Of a stretch of 64,000 bases of DNA, positions 13,401 through 24,599 are shown piece after piece (position 1 is the first letter of the stretch; each line of letters starts with the position of its first letter). A program made the position numbers and the translations under genes. The notes beneath the pieces were generated by a model. It did no database searches. It was not told where the DNA came from and saw nothing but the letters and a program-made list of their open reading frames with translations. The DNA lies in NCBI GenBank assembly GCA_025618425.1, contig CM046852.1, positions 2,715,880 to 2,779,879 on the forward strand, read 5' to 3'. The DNA comes from Heliocidaris tuberculata. Its lineage: Eukaryota; Echinodermata; Echinoidea; Camarodonta; Echinometridae.

Positions 13401-16400
13401 CCCTAAAATGCTTCAATTAGAAATAGGCTCAAGCACAATTGAAAGTGTTTGTTTATAAAACTGGAAAAGATGTGATAAAATTCACTTTCCTGAAAAGGTT
13501 GTCTTACAATAAAATGCTTTAATTGTAGGAGACAATTTCACTTTCACTAAATTTTTGATGAGGTTTTAACGTTGATCTTTCTCAGGCTTATTAGCATGTG
13601 ATATGTTATTGAAGTGGAAATAACAATGATCATATTTACATATATGATTTTATGTTGCTACATTAATATTTTGTTAAATATTGATAAGTTTTCTGCTAAT
13701 TTCAACTTACATTCTGATTTCAGCTCATTGACTTTGTTGCACTGAGCCAGGCTCAAATCTTGGAATTTCATTTCCAGGACCTGTAAAGAGTGTTAGGGCA
13801 AAGAATGTGATAGCACTGTGGCCTCTCTGGCCTTACCCAGACTGTTACAAATACAGGGTTTAAATTGTTATTTTACTAATGGACTCTTTAGAATGGAGGA
13901 GACACAAGGGACTGTTTGTTCTATCAGAATATCAAACTGCATTCATCTGACATTTGGTCTCGAAACATTTACATGTACTCCAGGTTGGTATGGTGAAAAA
14001 TATAGGATAAGTATCTGGGTATAAAGGCATTCGTCAATCAATGAACTTTTTTCCCCCTTCAAAATTAGGAAAATGATACAACTCTGAAGATTTAATTTCC
14101 TATCCCAAAAGTCATTTGAATATACTTCATTATCTTCAAGCTGCCTCTGTCCACTATCTTGAAGCTCCTCTCTCATTTGTTCACTCTCCATCGGCCTGCC
14201 TTCTAATCAACTAATTTTTTAGATTAGGAAACTTATAACAACATTCAATATTTTCCTACCCAAAAGTAATTTGAATCAATTTGAATCTTCAGGCTGCCTC
14301 TGTCCACCATCTTGAATCTTCTCTCTCCCACTTGTTCACTCCCCATTAGCTTGCCTTCTAACCTACGAGCATGATTCTAAACCAGAAGATAATCTTACCT
14401 TCATATCTTCAAGTTGCTTCTGTCCACCATCTTGAATCCTCTCTCTCCCACTTGTTCACTCTCCATTAGCTTGCCTTCTAACCTACGAGCATGATTCTAA
14501 ACCAGAAGATAATCTTACCTTCATATCTTCAAGTTGCTTCTGTCCACCATCTTGAATCCCCTTTCTCTCACTTGTTCACTCTTCATTAGCTTGTCTTCCA
14601 ACCCATGAGCATAATTCTAAACCAAAAGATAATCTTACCTTCATATCTTCAAGTTGCTTCTGTCCACCATCTTGAAGTTCCTCTCTCACTTGTTCACTCT
14701 CTATCAGCTTGCTCTCCAACTTGCCAGCGTAATCCTTCACCAAGTTACACATCTCCCTCGTCGAGACAATTCTACAACCGATCAAATGACAATGTAGTAA
14801 GAAACATAGAATTCTTTTCTTGTCACTTGCAATCAAATTATTTAGATAACAATATCTTAATTTCCTGGAGACGATACTATCATAATGATAAAATTGAGAT
14901 AAGATTCCTATGGTACACAAGCTGCATAGCAACAGTGGTAATGCCGTAACACTCAATTGCTGACTGATTAATTCATTTATAAATTTTACTATATGATTGA
15001 ACTGATTGGTTAGTTGTTTTATTTTTAGGATGGGTGTTTTGTTGCTCCTCCCAGTGTTAAATGTACAATAAATATCCATTTTCTTGTCGTTTATTGCGGA
15101 ACACATTTGAATTCTTTTCAACATTTCAATTTTTTAACTGTCTTGTAATCTATCACCAGGGCAAATGAGAATTTAATTTGCATTTAATTTTTATCCTTCA
15201 TAAAAATAATATCAAGCTCTGTCAATACCTTTTAAAGATGCCACATAGCCAGATAACTTAACCCTTTCAGGACAGGAATTATTCAAGGGCTAAATTGATC
15301 ACATTTCATTCTTCAAATTGGCAACAATAATATTTTTCTTTTAGTGCTACATGGTTCTAATAAAGTGTAATGTCTTTTAGAACAATATACATGTATCTGG
15401 TATAATTTTTAGAGCTCTGAATCACAAGTTATTGAGCCAAACCACAAAATGTGGTTAATTGTCTTGAAAGGGTTAAAAGACAGGTAATGATATACATACC
15501 TTTGTGAGATGTCAATTCTGTTTTCTATCTCCTCCTGTAGCCTTACACTCAAGTTCTCATTTTGGAGCTGAAAGAGAGGAGAAAAGGAGTATCAACATCA
15601 ATCATAAATGCTTTTAAGTCACAAATTGTTATTTTCTGTTACAAGTCTGAACATGATATAAATTGAAAAATTTATGAATACAAAATTTACTCTCATTTCA
15701 TTTGTACTATTCTTGTTCACTGATATGAATTCTTACTTGAAGTTCAAAGGGTGATTTTCTCTGTGATTCAATTGTTTGCTGAGTATCACTCATCCTCCAT
15801 TTTTCTGTCTCACACCTATCTATACCTTTAACCAGGGGCAGATCCAGGATTTTGTACAAGAGGCAGCACAGTGCCGTAAAAGTACACAATAACGGGAGCA
15901 ATTTTTTTAAATTGTGTACTTAAGGTATGCCAGTTGTGTTTCAAGGGGGGGGGGGGGCACAGACCGTTTTTCCTCCTATATAGATCTGCCACTGCCTTTA
16001 ACACATTAATTATCATTCTTGTAATAATTGATTTCACCTGTAGTTCAAGGAGTGATTTTCTCTGTGATTCTATAGTCTGTTGTGCATCACTTAATCCTCT
16101 TTCTTTCTGTCTCACATCAATTTCCATCTGGACCTTCCAGCGACGTATCTTATCTGCCTCTTGATGCAAACGTGAGTGCAGTGCATTCATTTTGTCCTGA
16201 TTCTAGTAAGGTTATATTTGCATAAAAACACCAAGAGATACACATGAAAATAGCATACTACATTTCACAGTGCACATTTCAAATAAAGTACTAATTGGTC
16301 TCAACTGGGATGTGAGCATGCAGCTCTTGTTGGAAACACAAAATTTTAGCCGATACATGCAGCCTGGACAAAAAGGATTTCATAGGACTGTTGCTTGAAA

Positions 16401-17489
16401 CATATCCTATCTATTTCAGCTACAAGTGGCGCTTACAACTTGTATTGATAATAATGGTAAGGAAACAGTCTATTTGAAAACAAAAATAGGATAGCGCATT
16501 GTAAAGAGAGAAAAAGAGACTTGATTACAGATATGTGCAGACATGTACATTTCTCCAAAATTATTTTTTTTAAAAAGAGGGAGGAGGAAACAGATATACA
16601 TGACCAATTTTCCTGAGAAAAAAATTGAGAAGGTTCATCAAAGTCAAACCTGGATCTCGAGTGTTTCATTCTCATGTTGTGCGAGTGATGATTGAAACTC
16701 TTTGGTCATTTCTGAGGTGTTTTGTAGGAACTGTTCAGATACTTGCTGGGGCTGTGTCTTGAAGGAGTGATTCTTAGTGAAGTGCATTGTGCCTTCTGAC
16801 CCAGCCAATGATTGAGTGGTACCATTGTCCTAATGAGATCAGGGTAAATAAATGCCAATTATAGGAAAAAAAGGATGAGGAGGAAGACAGGGGAGACAAA
16901 GAGATAGAGAAACAACACCAATAAGACAGAAAACGACCAAATAAAAATTGTAACAGTAGGTCGTACATTCAGGAAGAAAAGTATATATTACTGATGAGGC
17001 TACCCTGGGTAAATAAAGACATATTATCATTATCATCATTATAGTGATTAATAACAGATGTCAATAAAATGCAGTGGTCATTGGTCAATAAAGTAAGAAT
17101 TAAATGTCTTTGGCCTAGTACAAAAGGTCTCTGTAATAGATCCATCTTCATAAGATGTGAATGTAGTAGACTCTACATATATTTGTAGATCTAGACCTCT
17201 CTGTTAATTTTCATTCCTAAAATGTACATGAAAATAACTTGAAAAAAGGAGATCAATTTCTGCTCAATCCCAATGATTTTTTTTTCTTTTTACTGAAAGT
17301 TAGAAAAGAGAAAGAAAATTCAAACAGACTCACAGTAAATAGAGAAGCTGCAGATGATGTTGATGCTTGCTGATCTCTCTCAATGTTCATGAAGAAACTA
17401 GACTCTTGTCTACTCTGATTCTGGCTCGTACTAGGCTTGAAGAAAGGCTGCTTTTCAGAGTGATGTTCTTGTTCTTGTCTTTGTTGCAT
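1297..17489 (-). CDS. SYCP1: Synaptonemal complex protein 1 (transverse filament protein), 22 exons
   Basis: SYCP1 forms the transverse filaments that hold paired homologues together in the meiotic synaptonemal complex. Exons, 5' to 3': 17489-17334, 16829-16650, 16202-16038, 15567-15500, 14771-14639, 13780-13711, 13227-13154, 12635-12527, 11961-11837, 11434-11318, 11019-10915, 10317-10214, 9526-9409, 8989-8837, 8396-8208, 7954-7781, 6653-6561, 5011-4865, 3724-3511, 2959-2906, 2209-2052, 1467-1309. All junctions are GT-AG and all phases agree, giving 955 open codons (vertebrate SYCP1 is about 975). Identification rests on the conserved N-terminal block in exons 3-5 (EADKIRRWKVQMEIDVRQKE, QQTIESQRKSLLELQ, EMCNLVKDYAGKLESK), a long Glu/Lys/Gln coiled coil from residue about 113 to 780, and a basic, Ser/Thr-Pro-rich tail. 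If the last donor (AAG|gtatgc) is not used, three more codons and a TAG at 1297-1299 close the frame, with AATAAA about 120-140 nt further; otherwise a terminal exon is missing. Exon 1 is the least certain as to start. Confidence 0.9.
1700..2040. repeat. (CAC)n/(CAT)n trinucleotide-rich tract
   Basis: Imperfect runs of cac, cat and acc units at about 1736-1780 and 1938-2035, within the intron before the last SYCP1 exon. The open frame they create is compositional only. Confidence 0.8.
2490..2753. repeat. (GA)n and (GACA)n microsatellite cluster
   Basis: Several pure GA runs separated by gaca-type interruptions, in the SYCP1 intron between exons 21 and 20. They generate long Leu-Ser frames on the minus strand that are not genes. 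Confidence 0.95.
5570..5692. repeat. Long imperfect hairpin (MITE-like) in SYCP1 intron
   Basis: Two arms of about 50 bp are near-perfect reverse complements: the left arm includes actatcacttccgaggc and agctatctttcc, the right arm aggaaagatagcg and gaggaagtgatagt. They are separated by a short loop (gaagcgaagctg). The structure resembles a minimal foldback transposon lying between exons 18 and 17. Confidence 0.7.
7069..7714. mobile_element. Non-autonomous DNA transposon with 23-bp TIRs
   Basis: Ends are inverted repeats: ggcgtccactagagcgcc at 7069 and, read on the other strand, ggcgtccactagggcgcg at 7714. The interior is GC-richer than its surroundings, has no coding frame, repeats the word gcggaa many times, and contains a near-perfect 48-bp hairpin at 7512-7559 (arms around gcgtccaaattttggtc). 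It lies in the intron between SYCP1 exons 17 and 16. The superfamily was not determined; no clear target duplication was found. Confidence 0.75.
9078..9113. repeat. Possible repeat fragment followed by A-rich tract
   Basis: A short segment (ctccttgaaggagcctacc) abuts an A-rich run in the intron between SYCP1 exons 14 and 13. It looks like the edge of a SINE-like or other repeat but is too short to classify. Confidence 0.3.
9230..9365 (+). mobile_element. Possible 3' end of a non-LTR retrotransposon
   Basis: The stretch ends in gtggaaaataaatattgaacaacaac followed by an A-rich tail, the form expected of a short CR1/L2-type 3' terminus carried on the plus strand. It contains no coding sequence. 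Assignment rests only on tail structure. Confidence 0.35.
9557..9625. repeat. (GA)n microsatellite
   Basis: A GA dinucleotide run with minor interruptions, close to the acceptor side of SYCP1 exon 13. Confidence 0.9.
14126..14637 (-). pseudogene. Tandem degenerate copies of SYCP1 exon 5
   Basis: Downstream (in gene sense) of the real exon 5 (14639-14771) lie at least four further copies of its 3' part. Three are in a strict 120-bp tandem array: 14518-14637, 14398-14517 and about 14281-14397. Each carries the donor context GATATGAAG|gtaagatt and a possible acceptor (ctggtttag). These copies have a 2-base gain in the run before TTCAAGATGG that breaks the frame. The most distant copy (14126-about 14210) keeps the frame (ESEQMREELQDSGQRQLEDNE) and a gtatat donor. 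The annotated protein uses only the real exon, because exon 5 and exon 6 join in phase 0. These are most simply dead exon duplicates; use of the distant copy in some transcripts cannot be excluded. Confidence 0.75.
15737..15824 (-). pseudogene. Partial duplicate of SYCP1 exon 3
   Basis: The 3' half of SYCP1 exon 3 recurs here in the same orientation and frame: MSDTQQTIESQRKSPFELQ beside SDAQQTIESQRKSLLELQ in the real exon at 16038-16202. It is followed by a donor-like gtaagaat at the matching place. No acceptor is evident and the 5' half is missing. A small hAT-like MITE with 8-bp target duplications (15833-15994) sits directly between copy and original. It is best read as a non-functional exon duplicate. 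Confidence 0.75.
15833..15994. mobile_element. hAT-like MITE with 8-bp target duplication
   Basis: A 162-bp element with ends caggggcagatc...gatctgccactg, flanked on both sides by cctttaac (15825-15832 and 15995-16002). An 8-bp duplication with CAG...CTG ends is the hallmark of the hAT superfamily. No coding capacity; it holds a run of G. This clean insertion identifies the many 'ggcggatccaggattttg' fragments elsewhere in the window as relatives. Confidence 0.85.
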
Positions 17490-19560
17490 GTTTCAAAGCT
17501 GCCTTCTGTTCTCAAAAAACGAAGTGAATTCTATCTAGATGTACCCTAATACTACCGAACCTCTCCCTGTAAGTATAGAGAAGAAATAAAGCCTCAGTAC
17601 TGCAATGGCAGATTAAAAAAAACATTAGACTACATGTAGCCTTATTAAAATTTAGGGCTCAGCAGTCTTGACTGTGGCCTACTTACCTTCTAAGTTCAAG
17701 GGGAGTAAAAATATCACTTTGTAGCTGCCAAATCAATAAAAAATCTCTGACAAGAAAAAAAAAATGGTTGTTTTGCATATTTTAGGACTTAGCCTTAGAT
17801 ATAACGTTAGTCAAATTCAAATTCAAATTTGTATTTATTTCATTTCCAACAGAAAGAAGACAATGGCATTAGGCCCTACAGATATTATTACAGAAAATAT
17901 GAAAAATATTTGTATTAAAGATTCACTTTTTCTTGATAAGTGTACAAGCACACTGAACATATAAATGAATTATTATAATGAATTATGAAAAGAAATTCTT
18001 AATTTCTGAGGAAATGTGGGGGATCCACTAAAAATTAGCACGTAATTTGTGGATCCCCCAGACCCAGTGCTGGTCTAATTAAGATCTAGACTCTCCTCAA
18101 AAAATTTTATTACACGGCTAGACAAGTCATTAGATTCTTATTGTCAGACTAGCCTTACAGAAGTTATAATTTAGAATCTAACCATGTCTAGAGTCTAATA
18201 AATGTTAGACCTAGTTAGATCTCTATTGTGGAATAGCAAACCACTAGCACTAGAATCTAATTCAGTGGCGTGCGCAAGCGTAAAGTAGGCCTAGGTCCAG
18301 GTTCAAAGCCATAGCCTAGCCCTAGCCTAGGCATAGAATAGTGCAATATGAGTTCTAACTCAACAGTCTAAATTCCTTAAGTTATAGGATAAACTCCGAT
18401 CACTGAAAGTTACGGTATCCTAGCTAGGTCCACACTTGAGGTCCCAATATTCTACTCTTTCACAAAACTCAACTCTCATTCATTAATTATGTAACAAACC
18501 GCTGCCTCGCACACACAAGGTCAATTACTAGTAAGTGCCTATGGGCACGGCGAGTGTTTGGAAAGTCACTGCATGCGCATGCCGTTCCAATGCACGAGAG
18601 CTAGAGTGGTTAACTAAATACAGATCGGAGAGAAAAAAAATTAAGTTAGAGTTTTAGATCTCCCAATCGAATTCCATGCCCCTTCCAACCCCAACATATA
18701 TATATAGAATACATATTCAAGATGTTCCAGACGTTACATACCCCATCAATCAATCAACAGACCAGAGATGTGCTTCTTAGTCTAGACTTTAGTCAAGAAA
18801 ACGGGTTTCCAAGATGCAAAAAAATATCAACGTCAACAACAACGTCAACGTTAACGACATGACACCATTTTCTACTTTAACGATCGCGATATCGCGAGAT
18901 TATGATCGATCGAGGCGTAGTGCTAGCTATGTGTGCGCGCTCAATGATCCAATCATATGCGCAATTCAGCTATAATTTATTTATTTATTCATTTATTTCT
19001 GAAAAAAATATTGAGGGTAGTAGCACATTTTAATAGTAACAATACAAACTCATTACAGCAACAAAACAAAATACAGATGATAGCCATTAAATATACTGGG
19101 CGTTAAAAAAAAAAAAAGGGAAACCAAACTTTGAAAAATTCCTCTAAATGCAGTATATGTTTACTGACAACGAAATTCATTCCATATGAAAGAGTAATTC
19201 ATATTCTTTCCAATGGTAACTTGTTTAGGTTTCCAGGGTCATACATCACTGAACACCAATGTCTTCAAAATTTTGTGCAGAAATCTAGTTGGTTACGTCT
19301 GGACACGTACCCCCCCCCCCCCAACGCCTCTAAAGTTACGAAAAACAAACAATATGCATGCCTAGAAATTGTTACAGGGCTCGCTCGCACTCTAGCAACA
19401 ATAACGGGTAAACTCAGAGCTGGGCAAACTACATAGGATCTCTATGTTAAACTAAAATAGCTCCATCTACAATTTGTTCCAGACAGCTGCTAGTTTGCGC
19501 TCTTTACTGGCTCTTTAGTTAAAGATTGCACGGAAAGCAAGATTTATTTTGATAATCCCT
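17490..19560. other. SYCP1 upstream region
   Basis: No coding exon found. It should contain the SYCP1 promoter and 5' UTR, but no TATA box or transcription start could be assigned. Noted items: a perfect 12-bp-arm hairpin at 18017-18060 (tgggggatccac / gtggatccccca); an NRF1-like palindrome gcatgcgcatgc near 18572; a CCAAT-containing stretch near 18950; and a truncated CR1/L2-like 3' end on the minus strand at about 17808-17960 (caaattcaaattcaaattt followed by tttatttcattt). Confidence 0.4.
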
Positions 19561-19565
19561 CTGAA

Positions 19566-19830
19566 ACAGTGGCGGATTTAGGGGGGGGGCAATCCCGGCC
19601 CGTGCCCCCCCCCCTTTGAGGGAAAACAATGCATTGTGCCCCCCCCCCCTTTTCGACCAGAAAACTTTTTTTTTTTTTTTTTTTTGGCCTGTCAGAGAAT
19701 TATGGAGGGGAACTGGACCCCATAACCCCCCCCCCCCCCCACTGAGCGACTTTTGGAGGGCTGGCGAATTTTTTTTTTGGTCGCCACCACCCCCCCCCCC
19801 CCCCCCTCCCCTGCATGTTATCGGCTGCAT
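19566..19830. mobile_element. Degenerate hAT-like repeat with G/C homopolymers
   Basis: Begins cagtggcggattta and continues through long runs of G, C and T. The left end matches the hAT-like MITE family seen at 15833 and 37530. No right end or target duplication was found, so it is truncated or rearranged. The frames across it are homopolymer artefacts. Confidence 0.6.
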
Positions 19831-20067
19831 GTGAATATGATGCATTACAAAATTAACTATATGTATCAAAGTTACAATTGTGAATTATCCTGAAAATTCC
19901 GAAGGCAATTTCATTTTTCAAAAACTTCACCTCGGCGGTCCCTGTTTCCAGTTATACGTATAACTGGGCCGTATGCATGTTTCACTTTTGCAACTTGACT
20001 TGCCTCTCTATACCTCACTCATTTTCGTCTTTCTTCTGAGTCAACTATCTCTCTACTTTCATCTCTA

Positions 20068-20215
20068 TGATCTTCTTCTTCTTCTTCTTCCGTCTTCTTC
20101 TTCTTCTTCTTCTTCTTCTTCTTCATCTTCTTCTTCCTCTTCTTCCTCTTCTTATTCTCCTCCTCCTCCTCCTTCTTCTTCTTCTTCTTCTTCTTCATCA
20201 TCTTCTTGTTATTCA
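20068..20215. repeat. (TTC)n trinucleotide repeat
   Basis: A long ttc/tcc array with few interruptions; it produces poly-Ser, poly-Leu and poly-Lys/Glu frames that are not genes. Confidence 0.95.
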
Positions 20216-20748
20216 AATCACTCTACTCCGTCCTTTTCTTTTTTCTTTCGCTAATACTAAGATTTCACGAAGAATTATTTAACAATTACTTATAATGACG
20301 ATGTTTACCAATTCAAGACTTTTTTATTACAAGAATGGCATGGCTTAATTGACAATATTGACCAAAAGTAAATGATAGTAAATGATAACTAAGATGAGTC
20401 CATGATTCAATTCAATCCAATTCAATTCAATCTTATTCGTCCATCAATAATATCAAGGAGATTTAGCATGGGATTTTTACATAGTATGATCGTATATATA
20501 AAAACATAAAAAAACATGGAACATGAAATTATACATCATAAATAATGCATACAAAATCAGTACCCCATTTTTCAATGAGATAACAAAAATGACATCTCTC
20601 GAGAGTTCGGAGAGCATTATAATAAATCAAATCATTTTGCAGATAGAGTTTTAACCATCTTCTGGTTCTCAGTCCAAAAGAGTTGGTTACTTTAGCATTT
20701 AATGGATCAATTACATCGATCATTATAAAGACAGATCTGTCCAATATT

Positions 20749-21430
20749 TGACCAGGCACCACAAAACCACCAAAAAGTCGCCAGATATGAATTTTTAGTT
20801 AAGATCTGATTCTGAAAAAGGAGATTCTCAGCTTTGAGATATGATAGTATATAACTTAGCAGAATTGGATGTTCCTAACTCACTGTACAAATGGTAGAAT
20901 GCACAGTCCCTCAGAATGTTACTTCTGAGAATTAAGGGTTTAAAGTTGGCAGTCTATTGAAGCACTCTGATTTGCAAGGTGTTGTGCTAAGATGACAAAA
21001 GGAGGATTAAAACTCGATGCAAATTTCTATGAAGGGATTATTAGATTGTCCTAAATCTTGGCATACTAATTAGGCATATCATGTTCACCATAGTGCACAA
21101 GTATCAATGCAAGAACTTACTCTCTTTAAAAGTTATGGGAGACCAAAATGAGACAAGTATTCAGGGTCGTAAAAAAAAGAAAAGTAATACAACAAAATCC
21201 ATAGAAGACACACACAAGTCTAATTAAAAAAAAAAAAAAAAAAAACTGTCAAAAATACTACTTTTTGATTGTTTGGTGCCTCCAAATTTTCAGATTACAT
21301 AGAAAAAAGTATACTCTTTCAGGAAATACCCAAAACTAAAATTTGACTATGCCAACCAAAAACACAATGGTTGAGCTCTAACTGAAAATCACACAGTGCG
21401 ACTTTTTGGTGGTTTTGTGGTGCCTGGTCA
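20749..21430. mobile_element. Non-autonomous DNA transposon with perfect 33-bp TIRs
   Basis: The 33 bases at 20749-20781 (starting tgaccaggcaccac) are the exact reverse complement of 21398-21430 (ending gtggtgcctggtca). The 682-bp element encodes no protein. Perfect TIRs suggest fairly recent activity. Target duplication is unclear and the superfamily is unassigned. Confidence 0.85.
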
Positions 21431-22309
21431 CATATGATCATTCAGCAAAACAACACACATAGAATATTGTACAATTTGTTATTGAAAGAATCAGTGGTGT
21501 AAAGAGTGCGTATATGTTCAAGTGTAAAGGGCATTTTCTACTTTCGACTGATAACGTCAGCAACACAACAAAACAAGAAAATAAAAAGAAACTGGAAAAT
21601 CGACAAATTTGACATCAATGTTAAATGAATATGAGCTAAATACATACGTTCATACACAAGGTCACGCCAGAAGGTTGGCTATTAGACATGAAAATGTGTT
21701 TTACGAAGTTAGAATTCCCAGTACAATAATTTGCAAGACGAAGGAGAAGTTTCCTCTTTTTTATAATTATAATAATATTGATTTATGAAATAAACAATTC
21801 AATGGTTTCGGTATTTTCAACATCATGATTATAGGTAGAACAAAATGTTCATCTTCTGACAATAATTTAAAAGAGTGAAAGTTTCCCCTTAATTGTGGAA
21901 TTCTGTTAGAAATTTCTTACGTTATAATATACAGTACATTAGAATATAGATTAACTTATATAATTTATATTGAAATTATTATCATATATATTATAAATCT
22001 GTATAGCCCAATATACTGTTTACATTTTCGAGAGCATGAATACGTGTATATGAACATAAACAGTGTTTTAGCAAAATATGATTTTGTAATGATTTGTCTG
22101 TTGCAATTTATTATTCTACAATTTCAACTTTATTTGAATTTGTAAATGCCAAAATGGAAAAAACAGGAATAACAATAAATAAATGTAACGATCGAAGCCT
22201 GTTTATATCGTTGCTAAATACAGGCAAACTGGTTGAATAAGATGCAATATTTAAAAAATAAAAAATAAATAAATATATATATATATATTAGTATGGGTTA
22301 TTTGTGCTT

Positions 22310-22700
22310 CCAGTAATAAGCAACGCTTACTATTCAAGATCCTCCTGGCTGTTGTGTATAAGTACATCCGAAACAAAGCTCCAGCTTATCTCTTATCCTA
22401 CCACATCAGTCTGCCCATCTTCGCTTTAGTATAATAAAGAAAGTAGGCCCTACTCTGCGACACGTTCCTCAAACATACCCCACTGCTAGTGATAATGCTT
22501 TCAAGGAATACTGTATGCTCTCAGACTCTGGAACGAGCTTCCACGATTGATTCCTGTATCATCTTCTATTGAATGTTTTGAAGAAATGTCTCGAAATTCG
22601 CATTATCGATTAGAGATCAACATTAATATCATTCCTTCCCAAGTTATATTAATTCTGTAAAGCACTGTGAAACGAGCGCTATAAAAATTTAATTAATGCA
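22310..22700 (+). pseudogene. 3' fragment of a non-LTR reverse transcriptase
   Basis: On the plus strand, interrupted frames give VYKYIRNKAPAYLLSYHISL and later LRLWNELPRLIPVSSSIECF. These match in form the C-terminal end of CR1/L2-type reverse transcriptases, where a segment of the type NKAPxYL...FxxAxxxLWNxLPxxIR is typical. It ends with agcactgtgaaacgagcgc and is broken by frameshifts and stops. Confidence 0.65.
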
Positions 22701-22818
22701 TAATGTTGTATTGTTAACACTGATGAATCTCTCACATGTTTAATTCGTCTTTGTTTACGAAGTGATATATCTGCCTATATATGCGTTCAGTCATCGTGAT
22801 AGTTATACCTGAATCGTC

Positions 22819-24599
22819 TTACTCCTCATCGTCACTGTCCTAATAAAGATAGAGAAAAGTATACCATGTAAAACGATTTAAAAAACACAATGTAATCAAA
22901 TTATCGAAATTTTGAAAGTAAAAAGCGATGACAACTTTATAAAAGAGCACATTTTAATACAGATTTAAGAATCGTTTTTACATTGTATGAAAAGGCATTG
23001 GGACGACATGAAACAACATCAGTTTAATTTATATTCAGAATATCTTTTTTGTAGTTACATGGAATTTACTTTGTACTTTGTATATTTGGGCTGCCACCAG
23101 GATTTTTAACAATAAATGCCATTTCAATTCAATTTAAAACTAAATTACGGTGTACTTTTCCACAATTTTCCACCCGATTCGAGTGAAAAGAAAATGACAT
23201 TATCATTTTAGCATGCCTACCTCGTCACTGTCTCCATCATCGCTGTCCTCCAAGAAAGAATCCATTTCATCACCTTTAGTCTGAAAATTAAAGACAAAAG
23301 GCTTGGTTCAAGCTAATACAGATGCGATAAAAGGTCACTGTCGCGCGGGGGGGGGGGGGGGGGGGATAACAGTGCCGAATCCAGGATTTTGTGAGGGAGG
23401 GCCCAATATTCACAAAATTTCGGGGTGTATTTTTTTTCCAGGGGAGGGGGCTCGGTCCCCCTGGATCCACCTCGGGGGGGGGGGGGGGTGGGGTACTACA
23501 GCAACTTCAATTAAGGGCGAGTTTTTTTTTTTTTTTTTTTTAGTTAAGTAATTGTACACGTAGTTGACGTCGTGCTTAAATCATTACACTCTCAGAAAAG
23601 TTTTTAGGTTGCTTAAAATATGAACCTACCAACTTTTTGTTTTAAAAAATCCACATATGTTTTATATACAATTTTTTTTAACCAACTGTTGATAGGTTCA
23701 TATTTCAACCAACCTAATGATTTTGAACCAACATTTCTGAGAGTGTATATAGAGCGGCGAGAGAAACTGAAAGCAAAAGGCTCCTACAAATTCTGCAAAC
23801 CTACTGTTTGTAACATAGATTATAAGATTCCCATATTTTCACAGACTGAATTAAAACACTCGTATTATTGGGCATCAACGATAATGTAAAAAATTACAGA
23901 TTTTGAACAAAACTTGCTCATTAAAAGTAGAAGCTTAGAAATTAGAATAAAACGAAGAGTGAGAGAAAAAAAGGCTAATAACTAGGTGAAACTTCAATAA
24001 GTGTACTAATGACAAAAATATTTGTTAATGGAACGTTTTGTCGGCCGACAACTACAGTGTGTTTTCAATAATAATGATAATCTAAAGAAAGAGATAATGA
24101 AATTAGTGATGATGATAAAAATAATCGTAGTAGTCATTATAAACACATTTATCGAGAGTGGCAAATGTAGATAACCGCATTGCTAAAGGACAGTAGTATT
24201 GCCAAAGGACATGTTATTGCTGCAGTCTCGAATCGCAAACCATGTGATCCAGTCCGATGACGTATCCACAAGACCAAGAAACTCTATTCGAGGAAAACTA
24301 AACTTTACTCATTGGAGTTCAAAAATGGGGGAAATAATTGTTCCAATATCTCCATCAGTCGGTGACAACTCCAAACCCACTCCAAACTGACTCTAAACCG
24401 ACAGACTTTTGGCCAATCAGGATAATGTACCTTTTTGTCAGTCTCCTTGGTGTGACGGGGGTCTAAAATTCAGATAGATTAGGCTATTTACTGTACCTTT
24501 TCCGGCACACCATGTTCAACAGTAATCTTCACGTCGTGCTCTTCGTTGAAAGTTTGTACCAACGAATCTATGCCACTGTCTGTTTTGCATCTTGTGAAC
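22819..24599 (-). CDS. NLR exons 9-11: C-terminal acidic tail
   Basis: Exons 24599-24497, 23280-23221 and 22839-22819. The last two encode a strongly acidic Asp/Ser/Glu tail (FLEDSDDGDSDE, then DSDDEE and TAA). The terminal coding exon is only 21 nt. A GT-like site (ATTCAG|gtataac) lies 9 nt after the stop, so a 3' UTR intron is possible. The function of the tail is unknown. Confidence 0.75.

Noticed and set aside
14576..15124. 182-residue minus-strand frame as a separate gene
   Set aside because: Only its stretch 14639-14771 is a SYCP1 exon; the rest is intron on both sides.
20019..20282. Overlapping frames of poly-Ser, poly-Leu and poly-Lys
   Set aside because: They are translations of a (TTC)n repeat.
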